A stretch of DNA of 64,000 bases from positions 4,429-68,428 of the forward strand of contig VFFE01007644.1 of NCBI GenBank assembly GCA_008921705.1, given 5' to 3'. The translations under genes were made by a program, and so were the position numbers. The stretch is from Burhinus oedicnemus (Eukaryota; Chordata; Aves; Charadriiformes; Burhinidae). How positions within the stretch are numbered: position 1 is the stretch's first letter; each line of letters starts with the position of its first letter. The notes under the pieces are model-generated. The model made no database searches and was not told where the DNA came from. It saw only the letters and a list, made by a program, of their open reading frames with translations. Positions 49,501 through 60,314 of the stretch are shown here, piece by piece.

Positions 49501-51399
49501 GTGACTGTTAAGCAACTAATATTTTACCTTACTCTATTTCTCTAGGAGTCTCTGAACCACTCAGTACTTAGTATACTCTTCCAATGAGTGGGAGATGGAA
49601 CTTTATTTCACTCCTGCCTAAGAGTATTTCATGTCCCCACCGCTAAGTGCCCTAAAAAGCTGTCAGCAGAAGAAGTGGGTGGAGAGGTGTACACAGAATA
49701 ATTCAAGTATCTTTTTCTTGTGCAGCATTAAGCAAAATGGGAAAAAGAGAATGTGTTGGATATAAATTACTAAACTCGTTTGATGTGGCAAATTAGCCTG
49801 AATATTAAATACTGGACTACACTATTTTCCATTGAGAGAGAAAGGCAGTGAAACAGATGTATAATTTTCCAGCTTAAGCTCTTCTCATTATTCTGCAGAC
49901 ACTTTTTGCTTTGCAATATTATCTCACAGTAAGCCATGAAAATGTTAAGTATTGTGCATTGTTCTTACAGAAATTTTCCCCAAAGCCTAACAGTAGTAGA
50001 GGAAGATGAGAATTCTACATGCCTATTTCTTGCCTATAAAGATTAAGTAATTGAGACTTTTATTCAGGGTTATCTGCTCTGCATTCTGAACACTGGTCAT
50101 TTGGCAGTATTTACACACCTACAGGACTGATCATGACTTGTGTGCCAAGTAAGGATCTTTAACTGTCACTGAATCCAACAGTTTTCACTGTGCTGCTACT
50201 CATAATGGATCACTTTCAGAAAAGCGCAGGCAATGACTTACACTGTTCATAGGGGAGTTCACATACAAATAGATTTGGCTACTTGCTGACCCAAATCAAA
50301 AGTCTCCCAAAGGACACGGTAATGGTGAAGACGAATTAAGAGACAGGACTGAAAATCCCTCAGGGAAGTGAAAGGTAGAAATGAGTGCTTTTCTGTCACC
50401 AAAAGCCCTGCTATTGTGCATGCCAGGAGGTTAACTTATAAAATGGTTCCTGAAAGAAAATAAGTACTTTTGTCACTGATAATGCCTTTAGAATTTTCCT
50501 CACTGTTTTTACTAGCAAGGGAAAATCCACATCAGAATTCGCTACCTAAATTTGCCATAGTGTGAAATAACTTCATGCTGCAGGACTTGCAGATATAATA
50601 GCAGCCCCCACAGAAAATTTGTTCTCAAAATAAATGCTGCATAAGTTTTCAAAGATTTATTTGTTCTTATGGCCACAAAGATGGCAGTTAACCATTTCCC
50701 TTGACAAGGCTTACAAACATTTAAGAATTAGTAAATCTGCAACTGAAGGTCAGGAGACTATTTTGAGATCAAATACTGATACCATGAAAATAATTTCTAT
50801 AATACTGATTTCTTTAGCCTTCAAAAGTGATATGGGTTAATCTAGTAGAACAGTTGCTTGCATATTTGCAGTATTTTGATCCCGGATTACAATGGGAAAA
50901 AAAGTAAAAAAGTTTTTCAATATAAGAATATCAGAAAGTAACTTTTTAAATAATCTTTGGTTCTGAGTGCTCTGGAATAGGCATCACTGTCTTCTGCAAA
51001 ATTAGCATTAGTCCTGAAGTTCATTTTTTAAATGTGCCAACAAAATCAGCCAGAGATTTGATAGCTGAGTGCATGCAAAATTAAGTGAAGCTATATATGG
51101 AGTTGCTTCAAGCAAATCTTCACATAATTTTTGATCTATGCCTAGCAGCATTTTGTCAGAATTACCTGTTGTAATATAATTGTGTCTATGTACTTTACGT
51201 ACCGATGAAATGTTCGCATTATGAAAGGTTTATTCAGTGAGTACAATCAAACCAAGTCTAGAAACAGTCCTTTCTCAAGCAATGGAAAAGGGGTCCTGGG
51301 GCTTCAGAACTGTCTGGATTTTGGGAAGTTATTATTAGGATAGCCTTTTTCTCTAAAGTGAAACACATTCACACAAATAACTTAGGTATGTTCAGCTGA
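46587..51399. other. Unique AT-rich DNA, no gene recognised
   Basis: No coding or RNA gene is apparent. An A-rich (CAAAA)n-type stretch lies at 47151-47219. A 101-codon plus frame at 49089-49394 has no recognisable motif and is unsupported. The stretch runs straight up to the 5' truncation of copy H. Confidence 0.65.
47151..47219. repeat. (CAAAA)n-type A-rich simple repeat
   Basis: About 70 bp made almost only of A and C with imperfect CAAAA units. Frames crossing it on either strand are low-complexity artefacts. Confidence 0.9.
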
Positions 51400-52750
51400 A
51401 TGTGTCTGAGGACTGAGGACTGGAGGAAAGCCGGTGTCACTCCAGTCTTCAGAAAGGGCAAGAAAGAAGACCCAGGAAACTACAGGCCAGTCAGCCTCAC
51501 CTCCACCCCTGCAAAGATGATGGAACAGCTCGTTCTGGGTGTCGTCTCAAAGCATCTGGAGGAAAACAAGGTTATCAGAAGTAGCCAACATGGATTCACC
51601 AAGGGGAAGTCATGTCTGACTAATCTGATAGTCTTCTATGATGGCGTGACTGGATGGATAGATGAGGGGAGCGCAGCGGATGTTGTCTACCTTGACTTCA
51701 GCAAGGCTTTTGACACTGTCTCCCATAACATCCTCATCAGCAAGCTTAGGAAGTGTGGGTTGGATGAACGGACAGTGGGGTGGATTGAAAACTGGCTGGC
51801 AGATAGAGCTCAGAGGGTTGTGATTAGTGGCACAGAGTCTGGTTGGAGGTCTGTGACAAGTGGTGTTCCCCAGGGGTCAGTCCTGGGTCCAGTCCTGTTG
51901 AATGTATTCACCAATGACCTGGATGAAGGGGTAGAGGGTACCATCAGCAAGTTTGCTGATGACACAAAACTGGGAGGGGTGGGTGACACACCAGAAGGCT
52001 GTGCTGCCATTCAGCATGACCTGGGCAGGCTGGAGAGTTGGGCAGAGAGAAACCTCATGAAGTTCAACCAGGGCAAGTGTAGGGTACTGCACCTGGGGAG
52101 GAATAACCCCATGCACCAGTACAGGTTAGGGGCTGACCTGCTGGAAAGCAGCTTTGTGGAAAGGGGCCTGGGAGTCCTGGTGGACAACAGGCTGACCATG
52201 AGCCAGCAATGTGCCCTTGTGGCCAAGAAGGACAATGGCATCCTGGGGTGCATCAAGAGGAGTGTGGCAAGCAGGTCGCGGGAGGTTATCCTTCCCCTCT
52301 ACTCTGCCCTGGTGAGGCTGCATCTGGAGTCCTGTGTCCAGTTCTGGGCTCCCCAATTCAAGAAGGACAGGGAACTGCTGGAGAGGGCACAGCAGAGGGC
52401 TACAAAGATGATTAGGGGACTGGAACATCTTTCTTATGAGGAAAGGCTGAGGGACTTGGGTCTTTTCAGGCTGGAGAAGACTGAGAGGGGATCTCATCAA
52501 TGCTTATAAATACTCAGAGGGAGGGTGCCGGGAGGATGACACCAGTCTTTTTGCAGTGGTGCCCAGTGGCAGGACAAGAGGTAATGGGCACAAACTTGAC
52601 CATAGGAAGTTCCATCTAAACATGAGGAGGAACTTCTTTCCTTTGAGGGTGGCAGAGCACTGGAACAAGCTGCCCAGAGAGGTGGTGGAGTCTCCGACTC
52701 CGGAGACATTCCAAACCCGCCTGGATGCCGTCCTGTGCAACCTGCTGTAG
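51400..52750 (+). pseudogene. CR1 ORF2 reverse transcriptase with one frameshift (copy H)
   Basis: The frame is open from 51400 for 369 codons. It includes [40 protein letters not shown], motif A ([14 protein letters not shown]), motif B ([16 protein letters not shown]), motif C with intact FADD (51952-51963) and [17 protein letters not shown]. At about 52471-52482 the GAAGA unit that copy B has twice (AGAAGAGAAGACT) is present once, a 5-bp loss that throws the frame off and leads to a stop at 52507-52509. The other frame then stays open from the LRGDLIN segment to the natural stop after CNLL at 52748-52750. So a single slippage event is the only visible break, apart from the 5' truncation that already makes it inactive. 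Confidence 0.94.
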
Positions 52751-52831
52751 GTGTCCCTGCTCTGTCAGGGGGGTTGGACTAGATGATCTCCAGAGGTCCC
52801 TTCCAGCCCCTGTAATTCTATGATTCTGTGA
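51400..52831 (+). mobile_element. CR1 LINE copy H, 5'-truncated, well preserved
   Basis: Starts at about 51400 at the [13 protein letters not shown] segment, close to the start of the RT domain. It ends at 52831 with ATTCTATGATTCTGTGA after the 3' UTR. Subfamily as copy B. The 5' end carries a small duplication (CTGAGGACTGAGGACTGG at 51405-51422). The endonuclease is absent. Confidence 0.95.
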
Positions 52832-55463
52832 AGAAAGAATAATGGTCTATTATTGTGTTTTGTGGTCTTCAGCAACATTTGATATTATACAACTGGTAGA
52901 AAGGATCATACAAGTTTCTAATTTTCCTTCTTTCTCTTAAATGATATAGAATGAAACAAGGTCATTATGAGAGGTGGAAAAAACTTACAGTTGTATGGCT
53001 TACATTGTATGGAGTACAGTGTAAAGATGACTGTAAAGTACACCCACATATGAATGCACGGGGATCCATTAACACAGTGCTGTGAAAAAACACTTACTTA
53101 GGAATAATATAGCCCTTATACCACATAGGAAGCTGTATTGGGTTTATGTGACACATTGCATGTAGCATATTGCTTTACTTCAAGAGACAGGCAAGAACTA
53201 GATTGTTCCTTGGTGTTGCAGAGAGCACACATTTGGGCAGGACCCTGCCAATCTTCTTCTGTCATCTTCTGTTCCCAAGCAGGATTATATGTGGCTATGT
53301 TGCTACAGCCCCAGTTTGAATATAGCTGGAACATTTCCCAGATGAGGGGAGAGAATGTCATATCCAGAATTATGATCTGCCTAGCAGACACAAAAATAAT
53401 TGTGCACAAGTGTATACATGTGGGGTCTTTGCAAGGTCCAGATTTTGTCTTGCTCATTTATATAAATGCCAGGTCTATGGCCAGGCAGTGTTGGTATCTG
53501 CTGGGTATTCCCCCATCCCATTTAAAGTGCCATCTGCTATTTCATATATCTGCCAAGTATATGGATTAAGTCTGCTGTTTTCCATTTTATGTCACGTTAT
53601 TAATAATGGTAATGAATGTTTGCTGAATGATAGTTGCACAGGCTGTAGCTGTAAAATTCATGGTCACACATTCCTGTTCTTTCCTTATTTATCTTACGAG
53701 TGCCAGAACTCTGGACATACTTTTCACCTCTCAAATATTTATTTCTCCTAATGATTCCTTCTAATGTCCCAACATATCATAGTGCTTTACAAAATATTAC
53801 TCCCAGATTCATGTAACTAACTACATGAGGCTGAGCATGCATTTTCATCCTATGCATTTTCAACCTATGCAGGCAGCAAGTACAAAAGTATAACAAGCTT
53901 TAAATACAGAAAGGAATAATCTGGCAGGGCTCCGCTGTCTCACATATCATTTGAAGAAGCCCATCCTTTCATAGTCACAACAGTAAAGATAGCAAACGAA
54001 TAGTCCTTCCCCACACCTCTCCTGACACCAGGTTTAGTAACTCATTATAATAAACAGCGTGCAGCATGTTTTGGTATGTTAAAACATGATAAAATAGAAT
54101 TAATTTCATTTTTAAAAGCCTCACACAGGGACACTTTTTTTCCTTCAATATATCTTCCTTTTAAACACCTGAGCGCTGAAGACCCTTATGTCTATGGCAT
54201 AAATGAAGGAAGTATAAAAATAACCTTTCAAATGGATATCCCATGTGTAGTTTTTCATGATATGTAACTCAATTTCATTGTGGCTGTGGATACTTATGAC
54301 GGTTGCATGATATATGTTTCACATATTTATTGTAACTATTTTTCCACTGGAATGTGGTATTAGACCTCTGCAGTGGGATAGTACAGTGTAATCAGAAGTA
54401 ATCATGTCTTTCCCATCAGAACTGTCTGTCCCAATGTTCCCAGTAGTGTATAAAAAGCCACTTAATCACTCGCTGTAATATGTTTGTTGGCAATTTCATT
54501 TTTTGTTTCACCTTGAGAGCTACAGTGAGGTGAACCCTCACAAGTACACTTTTATACTCTGCTATAATAACTTGAATCCTACCTTGAATATTTTTTACTT
54601 ACATACATATAAGGTCTGTGAACTGTAAATATGTCTGTCATTGAACCAATACTCTTGATTTTGGCCTTGTTTTCTGACAGTTCTAGTAACTTGAAATAAA
54701 CTTTCAGCTGGGTCCAAAAGAAGATTTAGTAGCTACAGCAGACATAGGTAAGACTAAGTCCCTAAATTCAAAACTGTAGGAATGAAAAATGGTAGTCACT
54801 TTCTGCTTAGCCTTAGAGGTGTTACAGGTCCATGAATGATCCTCTTTTCACATGCAGGACTTTGATGGGTTCAGGATATGACCCACAAGTTGTTTAAGTG
54901 TGGTGTTAATCTAGCATTAAGGGTTCTTCACAGTTTTGCCTAGTGAGCTTTAATCTAGTGGCTGTTCCCAGGGCATGCCTTACGCACTTCAACATGAGAA
55001 GATGCTGCTTTGTGTGGGAGCACAGATGGAGGGAGACGCATTTGGCCACACTACCTGAATTCATGTTCCTCTTTTGACCTCATTGTGAATTGTCTTATTA
55101 GGCTGGAAACTACCTGTGAAAGAGAAGCTGTTGTTGAAAGCAAAAAAAAGATGCTGAATTTCACTGGTCAGTCTGATTTCAGTGCTACATGTGTCAAACA
55201 AACGCTGAAAAATACCACAGCAGTCCTCGTAGGCACACTTTCCCCAAAAGAGCAAAAGCATGGGGCTTCAAATTATAATCACGCTCCTCTAGTCCTATTC
55301 CCTATGCACCTATCTTTCCAAGGTGGCGCACAGTGGCAGCAGGTGAGAAGGGAACAAACCCCACCACGAAGCAACCATGAGACATCGAGAGCTGGTGTAA
55401 AAGCTGCAGAGGAAACTAACCCTACATCTCACCCCTGGGCAGGCCAACTAAAAACTGGGCTGT
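52832..55463. other. Unique DNA, no gene recognised
   Basis: Two unsupported frames stand out by length: 53138-53569 (plus, 143 codons) and one from 55010 (plus) that runs about 151 codons into the assembly gap. Neither shows a motif I know. The first contains a loosely repeated CQVYG segment (about 53469-53485 and 53551-53565). The rest is AT-rich. Confidence 0.55.
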
Positions 55464-55483
55464 NNNNNNNNNNNNNNNNNNNN
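55464..55483. other. Assembly gap (20 N)
   Basis: Twenty N directly before TGCC and a 27-T run. The true length is unknown. Confidence 0.99.

Positions 55484-55487
<4 letters not shown>

Positions 55488-55514
<27 letters not shown>
55488..55514. repeat. T27 homopolymer beside the gap
   Basis: Twenty-seven T. Read on minus it is a poly(A), but the sequence upstream of it on that strand (55515-55620) shows no polyadenylation signal or recognisable retrocopy. Confidence 0.9.
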
Positions 55515-55518
<4 letters not shown>

Positions 55519-58500
55519 ATAGAAACAATGTATACTGTCTTGTTAAAGTTACAAGAAAGCAAAATAATAAAGGTGGTCCAGCTTTTATCTGTCTGTATCT
55601 CTATACACCAAGAACACAAAAATATTTTTGGGTGTCATTTTTCAGTGTAAAACTGCTTTTAGACAACTATAGAATGATATTAAGCCAGAACTGTTTAGTT
55701 TCCAAAGAAAAAATGTATACAAATATAATACTTAGTTCTGAACCTTTAAAAAGAGTTAAAAAATCAGGGTTGAAACCTGGGTCTTGTTTTCCTATTTTGG
55801 ATAAAGACACCGTCAGCCTTCCAAATGGAATTTTCTATGTGTAATATATATGTATAGACTGAGTCACAGAATGGTGACTTCTGTATTAAACAGTGACACA
55901 TTCTACTTTTCATTTGCTCTCCACTTGAAAATTATATTGATTTGCTAGCTGACTTTCTGTTCTGCATAAGACTTTGTAATTGGAAATGAGCCCAAACCAA
56001 AGGTGCAAATTCATGTTTCTCAAACATTTGAAACTGCTCAGACTTGGATCTTAATCCAGGTCTATTTTAAATAGTTTATCTCATTAGCAATTAATACATT
56101 TGTCAAAAGTGTGTTCTTCACATCTCAGTGTTCGTATTCTCAATTATTCCAATTGCTCAAGTTTAGTTACTTGTTTATTATTAGAATTTCTACACTGAGT
56201 ACACTGAATAGAGCATAATGCCATTTCTAATTTTGCTTGTGAACATAGGTATTGTTTCTACAGTTATTCTACATATAATACTTAATTTACAAGATGTATC
56301 AGGATGGATAATGTTTGGCTCATTTGTCACAATTACAGAGATCCTAAAAACTAGTTGATCCATTTGAAGAATTCCTAAATTAAAAAAAGATAAATTATGC
56401 AAGATGACTACATAATCATATTCAAGGATATTGGTAATATTGTGAATACTTCAGCATGAAAGTCTTAATTAGCTGTCAAACAGGCACACAAGGAGAAGAT
56501 GATGGTGAAGACAGCTGCAACCAATTCTCAAAAAAGAGAAAAATAAAAAAGAGAAAACAAACCTTTAGTGCATTCTAGAAAGGGAACATAATTTTCCAGT
56601 TGTACCATTGTGTCCATAGAGAGCTATTTCACAGCATAATCACAGAATTATATCCACTCAGACTTAGTAGATCTATCATTGTCTGTGTTCCTTTACTAAT
56701 TTTTCATGGCTAGGGTCTGACATCAATATTCTCCATACTGACAGAGACTCTTCTTTTGAATCCAAGTTTTCTTAATCTCCTTGTATGATCCTTGAAGTAG
56801 TCCCAATGCATGTCATCCACATGTATTTAAATTTAAGTTCTCTTTACAAAATTATTGCTATAAAACCAACTAAATTTGTTAAATACATTCTCAGAAATAC
56901 ATATATCCCCCACCCCCATCCCGTCTTACAGCTTCATTTTTACAAAGGCATCATCATTCTTCAAATAAGTTTAGAAGACCATTTCTCACAGAGAAAGAAA
57001 ATGGAAGATGTGGCATGTACTGCATGGGTGGTGAAGCAAAAGGTATGGGCTTTCATGCTGTCTTTCATCTGGTCTATTTTAAAATGGCAAATACAATCTA
57101 ATATGTTTTCCAGCAAACTTTTTAGCAGCTGTGCAACAATGAGAACAGGAAGGCACAACTTGCAAATTATCCTTTTATATTATTCCACAAGCTTAAATTG
57201 CATAAATAACACAGCAGTGTCATTCGCCTGGAACCAAACAGTATTTTTTTCCATTTCTTTCAGTGAAATCAGGATTTTTCAGCAAGTGTAGTTCTCAGAG
57301 TAGCATCTGAGTTGAAATCAAAATACCATCTTTCACCTTTTTTTGTCTCCTGCACAGAGAATGAATTTGATGCTCTTGCTGAGGCTCAGAGTAAGTGTAA
57401 CCATTGGCTATATACATGGGGAAAGAGGAAGGGACAAAACTGAGATAGGACGCATAATTTCTTATTTTATTTAGCTACAGAACTGGAAAGAGAAATGAAA
57501 AGCAAATTGCTTTTATTTTTAATTTTTTGTTAAATGTTACAGGGGAAGCAGAAACAGCTGGCTAACAAAGTTAGCAAAAAAGAAAATACTTCTTGCACAC
57601 AGTTTTGGTGGGATCAGGATTTGACTGTACAGTTTCCTAACTTCCAGTAGTGTGCACTGGTCTCTACGCTTTCTTGATGATTTCTATAGAAAATGATCCT
57701 TGAGAGCAGGGGCTGGTCTCACTTCCAGAATTCTGACTACCAGGCTTATTCGTGCTTCACCCCAGGCTAACTACTAACATTTACTGTAAATTAACCTTCG
57801 AAACTGAGAACTACCATATATTTTCCGACTTGTCCAGTGGATTTTATACTGTCCTGAAAAGTGAGTTACTGGGTTTGTTCTTAGAAGAAAAAGATTATCT
57901 CCCAGGTGGCATGGAAGCAGGGCTCATGCTCAGAGGATGGCACAAAAGCTTTTCTACAAGGGACACCATCCTCTGAGGCACTTGGCATTGGCTGCAGTCA
58001 GTAACAAGTTGGTGAATAATACGTAGGTCCTAGTTCAGTGGGCTGACTCCTGTCTTCCTGTGATCTGAGAGAGGTAGATAGAGCACTGATCATGGGGCAA
58101 GTTGTGGTCATTTTACCAGTCTTTGGTTGTTTGTATATTCTACTGCGGAAAGCTCCCTTATACTTATGGCTCGCAGCTGTCAACACTGAGAGTCAGTTCA
58201 TCTACTTTTAGTCATCTTAAAGTTAGTGGTCTGGTCTGAGGTAGTTTTGTCAACTTCTCCTACATACAATGGAGAGAGAGGCCCTCAAAAGCAAATCATC
58301 TCATCATAAAATAATTATACGAGACAGATAGGACAACCTTCCTGGATGAAGGCCCTTCCTTCTCTTTCTTTCTCTTGACTACGGAGGAAGCAAAGACAAA
58401 AATCTTCTCGTCTTTCAAACAGCTGAAGCTAGATGAGTTGAATTCCACCACTGATAACTGAAGACAATTTCCCTGGCCCAGAATTCCTGACAGAATATTA

Positions 58501-59267
58501 AGCATACCTGTAGCTCTGTGCTTTCCTTGACATTATTTCCGCCTTATTGGCTGAGTTACTGTCTCCGTTTGGCTGCTGTTTTATTTGGAGGAAGAATGCT
58601 TCTCGGCTCACATTCTGGGGTACCTGGCTCCGTTACTGCTGATCAATGGCCTGACATCATGGAACACTCCAGTAGCAGAAATACGGTTTTTTTTCTTCTC
58701 TTCTCTATTTTCTTGTCTTCTTTTATGCTTTTTACGATTTTAAAAAAATGTATTTGTTTGTCTCTACTGAGTTTTCATCAGGGGAGTTGCTTAGAATTAT
58801 ATTTACGCTGCAGCACCCATAATCCCTGCAACAGAAAAGCTCTGCCATAAAATGAATGAAGCTAATTTATTAGCCAGGGATTGGATTGACAGCTGGTAAG
58901 CTAACACTTCTTTTACTCTTTTAACAGGGTTTCAAGATTCACAAAGTGAAAGATGTATATTTTATTGGATCCTGATAAAATATTGCTTTAATACTTCGTA
59001 ATAAAATAAAGAGCAGTAAGAGCAATATGCCTGTTGTATCTTGAATAGCCTTAAGGGTTGCTTTGCAGGGACTCAGAAAATGGCAAGAAGCGTTTAACAG
59101 AGCATGTCTGGTTCACTGCAGATTCTGTTACCAGCGCTGACCTGTTAAACTCAGTATACAAAGACGCATATGGCTAGTCCTTTCTTTAGGATATCGGGAT
59201 TAGATCAAGGAGTGAAGTCATGAGTTAATGACAATTAAAAAGCAGAACAAACCAGAACAAAACAAAA

Positions 59268-59283
59268 CCACCACCACCACCAT
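59268..59283. repeat. (CCA)n microsatellite
   Basis: Five CCA units within a wider A/C-rich stretch from about 59240. Confidence 0.9.
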
Positions 59284-60274
59284 CAAAACCAACAAAAGAA
59301 AAAAACAGAAAAAAACCAGAATCCTCTAACATCTGTTTGTTACTCCTTTCTGTAGAATAATTTACTACAGACAAAATAATCAATTTTATTTTATTTTCCC
59401 TAGTGGTGTCTGTGCTTTTCAGTTTTCCCTTCCAAAACTGAATTGAGGATTTTAATTTGTAAGATCTCCTAGCTAATACGATATACCTGTAAAATTGCAA
59501 TTTTTTTCTTGCTCCTTCGCATTCCACCTTTCAGGGGTCTGATAAACAAATGAGAGGATCACAAGCACTTCTCTGCGTTGCTGTCCATCTCAGGGCGAGA
59601 AAAGGGAGCTTCACTTCAGCATGCTTAGCATTTTCCCCACATCATCTCAAGAGGAGATAACTTCTGGTATCACTGCCTTCTTTTATCAGCCGCGACATAA
59701 ATATTCCAAGGAGAACAGCAGTCTCAAAAAGAGGCAATATGACAGTAGTATTAACACCTGCTTCCTCACATGCAGGAGATCTCACCTTCATTCTAGCTCT
59801 GCCACAGATATCCTCTGTGATTGTGGAAATTCACGTGTGCTTCAGTTCCATGTCTGTAAAATGGAATTATTGACTTTCTCTCCTATTTTTTTCTAATTTC
59901 TCCTGTATCTGTTGATTGGGACAGTGTTGATTTTGTTTCACTTTCCACAGTAAGGCATCAGCTTAATGTCATGCTCAATAACATTATTGTAATTCAAGTC
60001 ATAGGTAAGACAAATACAAACTTCAAGCCAGGAAGGCATGGTGAGTACTTTTCCAGTGGACCCAGAATACAGATGTTCTGTTATGCAGCTCTTCGTTACC
60101 ACAGACAGGCAAAGATTTATCTTTTGACTGTTAACCAATCTGGTTAAATAACTCTTATCTTAACCACTGACTGTGGATTAGGGGCAAGTTTTCTTCCCTG
60201 TTTGATTCTGCTCAGTCATGGCCCCATCTGGAAGGTCTGAGCTTTCAAAATATTTGATTAGGTTTCTGAAGCGT

Positions 60275-60314
60275 TCTTCTTTTTTCTTTTTTTTTTTTCT
60301 TTTTCTTTTTTTCT
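60275..60314. repeat. Pyrimidine (T/C) tract
   Basis: Forty bases, almost all T and C. Confidence 0.9.

Noticed and set aside
51810..52740. Minus-strand frames of 66 to 124 codons
   Set aside because: Antisense to copy H.
1..52831. All CR1 copies before 10 kb are minus and all later ones plus
   Set aside because: Three against five is too few to claim an orientation pattern.
53138..53569. 143-codon plus frame with a repeated CQVYG segment
   Set aside because: The repeat is loose and no known protein is suggested; the antisense strand is also open over much of it, as expected from composition.
55488..55514. T27 as the poly(A) tail of a processed retrocopy on minus
   Set aside because: No polyadenylation signal or gene-like sequence lies upstream of it on that strand.
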